DNA of 64,000 nt, taken from positions 1 to 64,000 of the forward strand of contig DISB01000020.1 in the NCBI GenBank assembly GCA_002421685.1, given 5' to 3'. The notes under the pieces were generated by a model. It saw nothing but the letters and a program-made list of their open reading frames with translations. It had not been told where the DNA came from and did not search any database. Position numbers and translations under genes: made by a program. Source of the DNA: Bacteroidetes bacterium UBA6221 (GTDB lineage Bacteria > Bacteroidota > Bacteroidia > Chitinophagales > Chitinophagaceae). Below are positions 27,150 through 35,443 of the stretch, piece by piece (positions within the stretch are counted from its first letter, which is position 1; the number at the start of each line of letters is the position of its first letter).

Positions 27150-28445
27150 ATGCCTGAACAAAGAAAGAAAGCCAGGTTCAGCATTGACGCTGAACAATGT
27201 GATAATATTAAAAAACGGATGCTGAACTGGTCAAAACAGTTCAGCATTCTTCTTTTGCTGGATAGCAACAGTAATCCGGACAATTATGGCGCTTATGAAT
27301 GCCTGGTAGGGGCGGGAGCATATGACGTATTGCCGGATGGAGGCATAGACAACCTGCGCCATTTTCATAATGAACGACGAGACTGGTTGTTCGGCCATAT
27401 CAATTATGATTACAAGAATCAACTTGAACCACGCTTATCATCACGCAATAACGTCACCATCGGTTTCCCGGATTTCTTTTTCTTTATCCCTGAGACCGTC
27501 TGCTACATAACCCGCGATAAGGATGCACTGATAATCGAAACAGTGGAGAAAGACCCGCAAGAGGTGTATACGGACATAATGAGTAATTCCGCGGATATAC
27601 AGGGGGAGATTCCCGGGGTGGATTTTATAAAAAGAACAGGGAGGGATGTGTACCTGGAAACAGTGGAGAAGCTCCGTACACATATCAGGCATGGCGATTG
27701 CTACGAAATCAATTATTGCACCGAAGGCTACTCTGGGGATGTAAACCTGGGGCCTGCTGCAGTGTTTGATGCACTAAATCGATTGTCCCGCGCGCCCTTT
27801 TCCGCCTATTACCGTAATGGGCACCGGTATATGATGTGCGGGAGCCCCGAACGATATGCCAGGAAGCACGGCGACCTTATTATATCGCAACCGATAAAAG
27901 GTACCGCCCGCAGGGGCGACACACCAGAGGCGGACGAGCGAATAAAAGAGCAGTTGCACCTGAGCCAGAAAGACAGGGCCGAAAATGTAATGATAACAGA
28001 CCTGGTGCGCAACGACCTGGCGCGCAGTTGCGAAACGGGCAGTATCAAAGTAGAAGAACTGTTCGGCATTTACACTTTCCCCCAGGTGCACCAGATGATA
28101 TCTACGATAAGCGGCCATTTAGATACAGACAGGCCTTTTACCGACGTTTTTAAATATTCCTTCCCCATGGGCAGCATGACCGGCGCCCCGAAAATAAAAG
28201 TAATGGAACTGATAGACCGATATGAAGACGCACGACGGGAGTTGTTTTCGGGTACGGTAGGGTACATTACGCCGGGTGGTGATTTTGATTTTAACGTCAT
28301 CATTCGCAGCTTGTTTTATAACCAGGAGAAAAAGTTGCTTAGCTATCAGACCGGGGGAGCCATCACCTACGACAGCAATGCCGAAAGCGAATGGGAAGAA
28401 ATGCGCCTGAAGGCCTGGGCGCTGGAAAAGATATTTGCCGGGTAG
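27150..28445 (+). CDS. pabB: Aminodeoxychorismate synthase component I
   Basis: Chorismate-utilising enzyme making 4-amino-4-deoxychorismate for folate. 431 residues with the chorismate-binding domain from ~165: GDCYEINYCTE near 190, SPERYARKHGD near 233, the QPIKGTARRG block near 248, RAENVMITDLVRNDLARSC near 278, FPMGSMTGAPKIKVMELID near 335 and YQTGGAITYDSNAESEWEE near 400. The Lys in PIKGT is the PabB form; anthranilate synthase has Ala there. The amidotransferase partner PabA is not in the window. Confidence 0.92.
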   Translation: MPEQRKKARFSIDAEQCDNIKKRMLNWSKQFSILLLLDSNSNPDNYGAYECLVGAGAYDVLPDGGIDNLRHFHNERRDWLFGHINYDYKNQLEPRLSSRNNVTIGFPDFFFFIPETVCYITRDKDALIIETVEKDPQEVYTDIMSNSADIQGEIPGVDFIKRTGRDVYLETVEKLRTHIRHGDCYEINYCTEGYSGDVNLGPAAVFDALNRLSRAPFSAYYRNGHRYMMCGSPERYARKHGDLIISQPIKGTARRGDTPEADERIKEQLHLSQKDRAENVMITDLVRNDLARSCETGSIKVEELFGIYTFPQVHQMISTISGHLDTDRPFTDVFKYSFPMGSMTGAPKIKVMELIDRYEDARRELFSGTVGYITPGGDFDFNVIIRSLFYNQEKKLLSYQTGGAITYDSNAESEWEEMRLKAWALEKIFAG

Positions 28446-28449
28446 TATG

Positions 28450-28947
28450 CTATAGGTCTTTCCCCATTACGTAGTCATTCATCCAATAGCCATTGCCAAT
28501 GTCTATATCTTCTTCGTACATGATCTCGTAGCCTAGTTTTTCATAGAACATCTTTGCAGGATTATGGCGGTTTACATTCAGTTCCAGCCGGTGAATACCC
28601 TTTAACAATGCATCTTGTTCCACCGCTTCCAGTAACATCCTGCCACAGCCCTTACCGTGGTGGTTGGGAAGGCAGTACAGTTTGTGCAATTTATATACCT
28701 GCTCATTTTCCTGGCGTGGACTGTATGCGGCAAAGCCAATAGGATCTCCGTCTATTTCCAGCAGCAGGTAGGTTTGTGAATGAGTCGCCAACTGTTCTTC
28801 TATCACTTCTGCACTATAAAATAAATTGAGCATATAGGCTACCTGTTCGCTGCCGATAATAGGCGTATAGGTAGGCCGCCACACTGCATCTGCTATTTGT
28901 TGTATTGAGTCTATATCCTTGCTTTCAGCTTGCCGTATGTTCAGCAT
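28450..28947 (-). CDS. GNAT-family N-acetyltransferase
   Basis: 165 residues with the acetyl-CoA binding fold: the strand YLLLEIDGDPIGFAAYS near 65, KLHKLYCLPNHHGKGCGRMLLE near 90 (the Q/RxxGxG/A loop appears as HHGKGCG) and FYEKLGYEIMYEEDIDIGNGYWMNDYVM at the end. N-terminus IRQAESKDIDSIQQIADAVW is typical. The substrate is unknown. It converges on pabB with a 4-base gap. Confidence 0.87.
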   Translation of the reverse strand: MLNIRQAESKDIDSIQQIADAVWRPTYTPIIGSEQVAYMLNLFYSAEVIEEQLATHSQTYLLLEIDGDPIGFAAYSPRQENEQVYKLHKLYCLPNHHGKGCGRMLLEAVEQDALLKGIHRLELNVNRHNPAKMFYEKLGYEIMYEEDIDIGNGYWMNDYVMGKDL

Positions 28948-29035
28948 GTGTTTTTTTGTTCTGCTCTAAAAATACAATTCAGGTTGGTATATTGATGCCT
29001 TGTTTATCTTTATATCTTAGCTGGAAAAAACGCTT

Positions 29036-30172
29036 ATGCCGGAGGACAACCAGGACCATAAACCTGTTTTACACATCGGGTATCTCGATTCGGTACGGGG
29101 TATCCTGGCCACTATAGTTGTTATATACCATTTTCTCAACTGGGACTATCATGCAAGAACCAAGGTCAAAATCGTCAACTTTGTGTTTAACGGCGCGGAT
29201 GCGGTTGGGTTTTTCTTTGTTTTGAGCGGTTTTGTTTTGGCCTACAAATACCTGGCGTTGAAGCATGAAATGGATATTGGTAAATTTTACATCAACCGGT
29301 TCTTTCGTTTGTGGCCTGCCTTTTTTCTTACCGTTGTTATCAATGCACTGTATCATGTATCGTTGCACCTGGAACTGAGTTGGAACACACTGTTTGAAAT
29401 ATTCATACTGAACAAGCATCGTTTCTGGCAGGAAGCCGCCCTGGTGCGCTCGGTCCCCTTTGTTTACTACGTGCCGGGCTGGACCCTGGTGATAGAAATG
29501 ATCATGTCTTTGTTCATTCCGTTTGCAGTTATTATAGGGCACAAAAACAAGAACTATATGTGGTGGCTGGCCGGCTTTTTCGCTTTGGCCACACCCGGGC
29601 TATTAGGTATGGGTGCGTTTTTGACCAATTTTGTTTACGGCGCACTTGTGGCGGCGTTTTATACTGCCATATCGGGCGGCGAATTCAGAAATACCCGTTT
29701 ATATAAGTACAGGTATCTCATCTTGCTGTTGGGTATTATCTGTTACTCAATGCGTCCTCTTGAGAAAATGTTCCAACTGGGGAGTTTTTACGATGAATTT
29801 ATCTTCGGTTACCTGGGGTATAACGTTGATTATTTTTCGGGTTTTGGTTCGTTGATCATGCTGGTATTCATCATCCAGAGCAGGAGGATACAGAAGGTGC
29901 TGGAGCTGGGTATATTGCGTTTCCTGGGCAAGCTTTCGTATGGTATTTACCTGATGCATTGGCTGGTTGTAACATGGATATTCAATAACAAGGGCATGTT
30001 GTTCTCCTATTTCCCGGGCGAAAAGGTTGCCATACCCTGCCTGCTGGTGGGGTGTATAGTAGTTACCATACTTATGGCGCTTCCCGTCTATTATTTCGTA
30101 GAGCTGCCCTTTATCAGGCTTGGGAAGCGGCTTACCGGTAAAATGCGGCCAACCGTTATGGTTCAGCCTTGA
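29036..30172 (+). CDS. Acyltransferase family 3 (OafA/YrhL-like) membrane protein
   Basis: 378 residues, about ten hydrophobic segments. The N-terminal YLDSVRGILATIVVIYHF matches the family's LDxxRGxAxxxVxxxH motif, with catalytic-type Arg and His. FVLSGFVLAYKY near 60 and INRFFRLWPAFFLTVV near 83 (the R-xxR-hxP block) follow. Such proteins O-acetylate exported glycans or lipids using cytosolic acetyl-CoA. It stands alone; the nearest glycan genes are about 20 kb left. Confidence 0.88.
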   Translation: MPEDNQDHKPVLHIGYLDSVRGILATIVVIYHFLNWDYHARTKVKIVNFVFNGADAVGFFFVLSGFVLAYKYLALKHEMDIGKFYINRFFRLWPAFFLTVVINALYHVSLHLELSWNTLFEIFILNKHRFWQEAALVRSVPFVYYVPGWTLVIEMIMSLFIPFAVIIGHKNKNYMWWLAGFFALATPGLLGMGAFLTNFVYGALVAAFYTAISGGEFRNTRLYKYRYLILLLGIICYSMRPLEKMFQLGSFYDEFIFGYLGYNVDYFSGFGSLIMLVFIIQSRRIQKVLELGILRFLGKLSYGIYLMHWLVVTWIFNNKGMLFSYFPGEKVAIPCLLVGCIVVTILMALPVYYFVELPFIRLGKRLTGKMRPTVMVQP

Positions 30173-30252
30173 GCAACAAGAAAACCATTAATACCGCTTT
30201 TTTTTATTCGCCCGTTGTTTTTTTTCCGGAGGAGTAGTATATTCACGCTAAT

Positions 30253-30429
30253 ATGAAAAAAGCAATAATCGTCTCAGGTGTTTTGACCATTATGATTGCC
30301 CTTTTGCAATCCTGTGCTCCAAATCGTAGAATGCCTCGTCCGCAAAGGCACCCGACACCTCCGGGAAAATTTGTGTTGCAAGAGGCGCCGGTTCAGCCGA
30401 CAACAGCCGTTCCCCTGGTCAACGCCTAA
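30253..30429 (+). CDS. Small lipoprotein, 58 residues
   Basis: Short gene: ATG 30253 to TAA 30427-30429. It begins MKKAIIVSGVLTIMIALLQSC, a clear lipoprotein signal with lipobox LQSC at residues 18-21, followed by a 37-residue Pro- and Arg-rich mature part (APNRRMPRPQRHPTPPGKF) with no conserved domain. It lies between the acyltransferase and M14 peptidase genes. The signal peptide is the main reason to accept it. Function is unknown. Confidence 0.6.
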   Translation: MKKAIIVSGVLTIMIALLQSCAPNRRMPRPQRHPTPPGKFVLQEAPVQPTTAVPLVNA

Positions 30430-30504
30430 TTCTATTTACACGATAGCTCAGTTATTTCCTGCACGCGGGCTGTTACCTGTCTGATTTAGGTAAGCCATGT
30501 GTAT

Positions 30505-30512
30505 TATCTTTG
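30505..30512 (+). promoter_or_regulatory. Promoter -7 element abutting the M14 peptidase gene
   Basis: TATCTTTG matches TAnnTTTG and ends four bases before ATG 30517, so the transcript would begin at or next to the start codon. Confidence 0.55.
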
Positions 30513-30516
30513 ATGT

Positions 30517-32244
30517 ATGTTCAAAGCATCATTTTTCCTGGCCATAATATGCCTGTTGGCAGTGCCGCTACAGGCGCAGATCATTAATCCACACGGCCTG
30601 GAACATACGGGCAGAACGCCAGAGTACAGGCAGGTGAAGGAATTTTACCAAAATCTGGATAAGAAAAATAAAACTATTCGTGTGCAGGCGGTCGGGCCTA
30701 CCGATACCGACGATTCTTTGCTGGTGGTTTATTATTCTGCCGATGGCCGGTTTGATAAAGAAAAATGGAAGGAGCAGGGCAAAATTATTGTCTTTATCAA
30801 CAATGGCATTCACCCCGGCGAGCCCGATGGCATCATAGCCAGCATGCAGTTGCTGTGGGACATTACTGAAAACAAAATCGAAGTACCGGAGAACATAGTG
30901 TTGGCCGTGATTCCCGTTTTTAACATCAGCGGCGCTACAAAACTAAGGCAGTATACCCGCGCCAACCAGAATGGCCCCGAAATAACGGGCTTCAGGGCGA
31001 ATGCCCAGAACCTGGACCTGAACAGGGACTTTGTAAAGATGGATGCCCGCGAGACGCGCAGCATAGTGCGCCTGTTTCGCATGTTAGACCCTGATATCCT
31101 GGTAGATAATCATGTAAGCAATGGGGCAGACTACCAGCATGTGATGACATTATTGAGTACGCAATGCAACAAACTGGGCGGGTCGATGGGCGCGTACCTG
31201 AACAGTACTTTTGAGCCGGCTTTGTATGACGATATGAAGCAAAGGGGTTTTGACATGGTACCCTATGTAAATGTCTGGGGCTCTTCTCCCGACAACGGCT
31301 GGGATGCTTTTATGGAAACCCCGCGGTTCTTCAGCGGTTACGCCGCCATGTTTCATACCTACGCGTTTGTGGCTGAAACACATATGCTGAAACCTTTCCC
31401 GATAAGAGTAAAAGCCACCTATGAATTGATGCAGAGTATCATCAATTATTCGGCTGCCAACGTTGAGCATATCAGGAAAACCAGAGAGCGACAGCGGGAG
31501 TGGATTGCTGATGCCGGGCAAATAGCTATAGACTGGGCAGTGGATACAACACGGCCCACGACAATAGAATTAAAAGGCTACAAGGCAGGCAGAAAGCCCA
31601 GCGATATTTCAGGACAACAGCGATTGTACTACGACCGAAGTAAACCTTTTGTAACGGCTGCACCTTTTTATAATGCATGTACCACCAGGCAGACGATAGA
31701 TGTGCCTCATGCATACATCATACCGCAGGGTTGGAACAGGGTAGTGCAGCGGTTGAAAGCCAACGGTGTAAAACTGCAAAAACTCACAACCGACACTACA
31801 CTGGAACTTACGGTTTACTATATATCCGATTATAAAACAACACCCGGTCCGTATGAAGGGCATTACCTGCATAGCGGGGTGGTGACGGACAAGCAGACGA
31901 AACACATGAAACTGTACAAAGGCGATTACCTGGTGCCGGTAGAACAGGATGCGAAACGCTACCTGGTGGAGACCTTGGAACCAACAGCGCCGGATGCATT
32001 TTTTGCCTGGGGCTTTTTTGATGCAGTGCTGCAGCAGAAGGAGTACTATAGCGACTATGTTTTTGAAGACCTGGCGGCAGAGATGCTGGCAAAAGACAAA
32101 ACGCTGAAAGAGAAACTGGAACAACGAAAAATCTCCGATCCCGCCTTTGCCAAAGATGGCAGGGGGCAATTGAATTTTATTTACCAAAACTCACCTTATC
32201 ATGAGCCGGAGCACATGCGTTACCCGGTTTACCGGTTAGAGTAG
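30517..32244 (+). CDS. Secreted M14-family zinc carboxypeptidase
   Basis: 575 residues with a signal peptide (FFLAIICLLAVPLQAQ). The zinc site is the M14 pattern: H99-P-G-E102 in NNGIHPGEPDG, with third ligand H199 in LVDNHVSNG and probable general base E287 in VAETHM. NLDLNRDFVKMDA near 165 carries the substrate-binding Asn-Arg. The exported C-terminal third (~350-575) lacks an obvious domain and no T9SS tail is present, so it is probably periplasmic. Its stop overlaps the pterin dehydratase stop by nine bases, tail to tail. Confidence 0.88.
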   Translation: MFKASFFLAIICLLAVPLQAQIINPHGLEHTGRTPEYRQVKEFYQNLDKKNKTIRVQAVGPTDTDDSLLVVYYSADGRFDKEKWKEQGKIIVFINNGIHPGEPDGIIASMQLLWDITENKIEVPENIVLAVIPVFNISGATKLRQYTRANQNGPEITGFRANAQNLDLNRDFVKMDARETRSIVRLFRMLDPDILVDNHVSNGADYQHVMTLLSTQCNKLGGSMGAYLNSTFEPALYDDMKQRGFDMVPYVNVWGSSPDNGWDAFMETPRFFSGYAAMFHTYAFVAETHMLKPFPIRVKATYELMQSIINYSAANVEHIRKTRERQREWIADAGQIAIDWAVDTTRPTTIELKGYKAGRKPSDISGQQRLYYDRSKPFVTAAPFYNACTTRQTIDVPHAYIIPQGWNRVVQRLKANGVKLQKLTTDTTLELTVYYISDYKTTPGPYEGHYLHSGVVTDKQTKHMKLYKGDYLVPVEQDAKRYLVETLEPTAPDAFFAWGFFDAVLQQKEYYSDYVFEDLAAEMLAKDKTLKEKLEQRKISDPAFAKDGRGQLNFIYQNSPYHEPEHMRYPVYRLE

Positions 32245-32469
32245 CTTGTCAATAGCTTCCGCAAGTTTCCTGTCTTTTTCGGTCACCACGTTTCCGGCAT
32301 CGTGTGTGTTCAGGTGTATCTCCACCTTGTTCCATACATTGCTCCAGTTGGGGTGGTGGTTGTGCTTCTCGGCCAGCAGGGCTATACGTGTCATAAAAGC
32401 GAATGCCTCCGAAAAATCTTTGAAAGTAAAAAGTTGGTAAAGCTCATTATTCTGTTCTGTCCATGCCAT
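32236..32469 (-). CDS. phhB: 4a-hydroxytetrahydrobiopterin dehydratase (PCD/DCoH)
   Basis: 77 residues, slightly short for the family. It recycles the carbinolamine formed by pterin-dependent hydroxylases. The active-site signature AEKHNHHPNW near residues 33-42 (three His with Glu/Pro) is intact, followed by KVEIHLNTHDAGNVVTEKD. The N-terminal region is trimmed relative to the ~100-residue mammalian protein. No aromatic amino acid hydroxylase is in the window, so its partner is elsewhere or it acts in pterin cofactor repair. Confidence 0.9.
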   Translation of the reverse strand: MAWTEQNNELYQLFTFKDFSEAFAFMTRIALLAEKHNHHPNWSNVWNKVEIHLNTHDAGNVVTEKDRKLAEAIDKLL

Positions 32470-32573
32470 ATCCGGAAATTTACACTATCTAAACTACTTA
32501 TATTAAGAATTGTTTGGTCGGTTATTTTTATAGCCTTGAATAAACTATTTGCCTTACCCTCCCCCCACGCTGA

Positions 32574-32963
32574 CTAAACCGCATTGAACCAAACAGGTTC
32601 TTTATTATTCCAGTCGCCGTTATAGTTTACAGTCAACTCTTCGCCGGCTGCTATATCCCTCGTTGTTTTTATGGATATGGCTTTGTTCTTATAATTCATG
32701 AAATATTCGCAATTGGCGTTTTCAGAGTGGTTGTAAACTGAAATATAACCTTGCGCCACGCAGCATAAATCTTCTCCACCGGGCTGCCACTCAAAAATAT
32801 AATCGTGCAGCAATGTTTGGTCCAGCAATTTGCGTTCATCAGCCGTCATTACTATCACGGGTGATACCTCTACGATGGTTCCGGCGGGCAATGCGTTTTT
32901 GGTAAACACGCCATTACCTTTCTTTTCTGTCTGTTGTATATAAATACCTGGCCTTATACGCAT
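32574..32963 (-). CDS. Small SET-domain protein (putative protein lysine methyltransferase)
   Basis: 129 residues from ATG 32963. SET-fold landmarks: KGNGVFTKNALPAGTIVE (near 14, the GxG SAM loop), YISVYNHSENANCEYF near 70 (the NHSxxxN block, cofactor and pseudoknot) and AGEELTVNYNGDW near 105 (the ELTxDY block with catalytic Tyr). It is a minimal SET with no post-SET cysteines. An upstream ATG at 32990 lies inside the terminator hairpin of the preceding gene and is rejected. Targets are unknown. Confidence 0.82.
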   Translation of the reverse strand: MRIRPGIYIQQTEKKGNGVFTKNALPAGTIVEVSPVIVMTADERKLLDQTLLHDYIFEWQPGGEDLCCVAQGYISVYNHSENANCEYFMNYKNKAISIKTTRDIAAGEELTVNYNGDWNNKEPVWFNAV

Positions 32964-32975
32964 ACCCGAAAATAA

Positions 32976-33005
32976 GAATCCCTCCCGCATTTGCGGAAGG
33001 GATTC
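32976..33005 (-). terminator. rlpA terminator
   Basis: 14-bp stem (32976-32989 with 32992-33005) with one G-U pair on the minus-strand RNA and a 2-base loop, followed by TTATTTT in the direction of rlpA transcription. Confidence 0.75.
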
Positions 33006-33021
33006 GATAATGAAGTTGAAA

Positions 33022-33498
33022 TTATAGCTTATTAGCCTCGGTGTTCTGGCCGTTCAATTCTGTTCGTTGTGCCAGTATCCCATTCCGGCCTTCGTCTTCA
33101 GGCACTATTTCCACTTTTACTTTGGTCAGGCCTTTGTAATGAAAATCCAATTTCTTAGCACAGATACTGGCCACATCTATCAGGCGTTTGTTGCTTTTGG
33201 CCATACGGTCGTTGATGCGCACGTACAGGTATTTGCCGTTCGACAGGTTGGTCACCTTCACATAAGTATTCAGCGCCAGTGTATTGCTCGCAGCGGTATA
33301 TTTATCGTTGCTGAACAATTCGCCTGTTGACGTAGGCCTGCCCACAAACTTGTCGTGGTAGTAACTTGCTATTCCATTCGCCACAGAGTCATCGCTTACT
33401 TCGCTGCCAACAATAGTTTCTTCCACAGATTGTGCGAAAGAAAATTGAGAGAACAATAAGAAGGATAAGAGAACGAATATGTATTTCATATTGTACAT
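33022..33498 (-). CDS. rlpA: RlpA-like double-psi beta-barrel protein
   Basis: Exported protein of the RlpA/septal lytic transglycosylase family acting on peptidoglycan. Signal peptide KYIFVLLSFLLFSQFSFAQ; mature domain GIASYYHDKFVGRPTSTGELF near 50, then YTAASNTLALNTYVKVTNLSNGK and VRINDRMAKSNKRLIDVA with the conserved Asp (INDR), the double-psi barrel core. No SPOR domain is attached. Candidate starts are ATG 33498 and ATG 33489; the longer frame to 33513 uses a TTG that is part of the promoter. The C-terminal tail is unstructured. Confidence 0.85.
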   Translation of the reverse strand: MYNMKYIFVLLSFLLFSQFSFAQSVEETIVGSEVSDDSVANGIASYYHDKFVGRPTSTGELFSNDKYTAASNTLALNTYVKVTNLSNGKYLYVRINDRMAKSNKRLIDVASICAKKLDFHYKGLTKVKVEIVPEDEGRNGILAQRTELNGQNTEANKL

Positions 33499-33510
33499 AT
33501 TAAACAGCTG

Positions 33511-33518
33511 CAAATGTA
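33511..33518 (-). promoter_or_regulatory. rlpA promoter -7 element
   Basis: On the minus strand TACATTTG matches TAnnTTTG, 12 bases before ATG 33498. Confidence 0.5.
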
Positions 33519-33557
33519 CGGCTTTTTCTCCTATCTATACCCATTGAAATGTTAATA

Positions 33558-35345
33558 TCAGTCTTTCCTGCCTTTATAACTTGGCCTTTTGCCGCTAAAG
33601 CGCTTATTATCAGTGCCTTGTGAATAGTTTCTTTCGCGTCCACCACTGCGGCCACCTTTATCACCACCTCGTCCGTCGCGGTTAAAACCACCACCTTTTT
33701 CACGATAACCGCCTCTGAAGCCACCTCCGCCGCCCGAACGGCTGCCCTGGTCAGCATCTTCAATACGTATCTTGCGTCCTTTGTGTTTCTTTTGAGACAA
33801 CGCCGCGATGATGAATTCTGCAGCGGTACCGGGCACGTTAAAGAAACTGCTCAGTTCCCTGACCGTGATACGCTGCACCAGATTGGGTTCTATATCAGTT
33901 GCACCCACGACGAATTCCAGCAGCTTTTGCGCTGAGGTAATACCGTCTTTCTCACCCAGGTTCATAAACAAACGCACACTGTCACGGTTACCGCGCACGC
34001 CTTTCTCACTGCCTTCGTATCCGGCATTCAGGTCTTTGGCATCGTGATAGGCGCTTATAGTCTCCTGTAGTTGCAACCATATCAGCCTGCGTATCAACTC
34101 ATCTTTGTCCATGTCGGAAAACCGCTCATGGATAGAATTTAGATATACGTCGGCAAAGTCTGCCTGGGGTTCGGCAGACGCGATCTGCTCCAGGTGGAAG
34201 AATAATCTTTTTCTTACTACTTCGGCGCCATCGGGTATATCGCTTCGGTTGAACTTTTGTTTTACCAGTCGTTCTATTTGGCGTATGCCCGATATCTCTT
34301 TAGGAGAAACGATGGACATACAAATACCTGATTTACCAGCGCGTGCTGTACGGCCACTGCGGTGCGTATATACCTCGGGGTCGTCGGGCAACTCGTAGTT
34401 GATCACATGCGTCAGGTCGTTTACATCAATACCGCGGGCGGCTACGTCTGTAGCTACCAGTATCTGCAGCGCCTTGCTCTTAAAGCGTTCCATTACCTTA
34501 GAGCGCATGCTCTGGTCCATATCGCCGTGCAGCGGGCTTACGTGATAGCCCATTTTCATCAGCTTCTCACTTACTTCCTGCGCGTCGTTTTTAGTACGGG
34601 TAAATATCACTCCATATATACCGGGTGTAAAGTCCAGCAACCTACGTAGTGTCTCAAACCTGTTGTGGTGATTGGTTACGTAGTATTGGTGGTCAATATT
34701 TTCGTTGGTGGCGTTTTCTTTTGCTACGGCAAATTCCTGCCAGTTATTCATGAAGCGTTTGGCTATTTTCCTCACATCGTTCGACATGGTGGCTGAAAAC
34801 ATCCATGTATATTCGCGCTCTGTTGCCGATTGCAATATGAGTTCAATGTCCTCGCGGAAGCCCATGTTCAGCATCTCGTCCGCTTCGTCCAATACTACGT
34901 ATTTCATATCCGCCAGGGATATGGCTTTACGCTCCAGTAAATCTATCAGCCTGCCGGGTGTGGCAACCACTACTTGCGCGCCTGCTTTCAGGCTGCGTAT
35001 TTGTCCGCTTATGGACACGCCGCCATACACAGCTGTGATCTTAAGACCACGCATATATTGCCCGTACTTCTGAAATTCTGCCTCTATCTGCATACACAAT
35101 TCGCGTGTAGGACTGAGGACCAATGCCTGCACATGTTTCTGTGCAACGTCAATGTTGTGCAATAGCGGAAGTCCGAAGGCGGCAGTTTTGCCTGTACCCG
35201 TCTGGGCAAGGCCAATAATGTCGTTGGGAGTAGAAAGCAGGTAAGGTATTACCTTCTCCTGGATTGGCGTCGGGGTGTCAAACCCCATTTCCGATACGGC
35301 ACGTGTCAATTCTTCTCTTAACGAGAAGTCTTTGAATGTTACCAT
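33558..35345 (-). CDS. DEAD-box RNA helicase with Gly/Arg-rich tail
   Basis: ATP-dependent RNA helicase, 595 residues. Core motifs: Q motif PTPIQEKVIPYL near 25, AQTGTGKTAAFGLPLL (I) near 45, PTRELCMQ (Ia), DEADEMLNMGF (II), SATM (III), then VATDVAARGIDVNDLTHVINYELP and HRSGRTARAG (V and VI). Residues ~380-545 include a DbpA-type RNA-binding region (ITVREL, then IRIEDADQG). The last ~50 residues are basic with GGGGGFRGGYREK-like repeats, an RNA-binding tail. It resembles DeaD/CsdA helicases of cold-shock and ribosome assembly. Frame and promoter agree on ATG 35345. Confidence 0.93.
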   Translation of the reverse strand: MVTFKDFSLREELTRAVSEMGFDTPTPIQEKVIPYLLSTPNDIIGLAQTGTGKTAAFGLPLLHNIDVAQKHVQALVLSPTRELCMQIEAEFQKYGQYMRGLKITAVYGGVSISGQIRSLKAGAQVVVATPGRLIDLLERKAISLADMKYVVLDEADEMLNMGFREDIELILQSATEREYTWMFSATMSNDVRKIAKRFMNNWQEFAVAKENATNENIDHQYYVTNHHNRFETLRRLLDFTPGIYGVIFTRTKNDAQEVSEKLMKMGYHVSPLHGDMDQSMRSKVMERFKSKALQILVATDVAARGIDVNDLTHVINYELPDDPEVYTHRSGRTARAGKSGICMSIVSPKEISGIRQIERLVKQKFNRSDIPDGAEVVRKRLFFHLEQIASAEPQADFADVYLNSIHERFSDMDKDELIRRLIWLQLQETISAYHDAKDLNAGYEGSEKGVRGNRDSVRLFMNLGEKDGITSAQKLLEFVVGATDIEPNLVQRITVRELSSFFNVPGTAAEFIIAALSQKKHKGRKIRIEDADQGSRSGGGGGFRGGYREKGGGFNRDGRGGDKGGRSGGRERNYSQGTDNKRFSGKRPSYKGRKD

Positions 35346-35376
35346 TAATTAAGAACTTAAATTATAAAATGAGGCG

Positions 35377-35409
35377 CAAAGGTACGCGGAATAATTAACA
35401 ATAAACAAA
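35377..35409 (-). promoter_or_regulatory. DEAD-box helicase promoter
   Basis: On the minus strand: TTTG (35406-35409), 21-base spacer, TACCTTTG (35377-35384), then a 31-base gap to ATG 35345. A full consensus match. Confidence 0.7.
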
Positions 35410-35443
35410 ATACTTTGTTAAGCCCCTTGTGCGCATACCGAAG

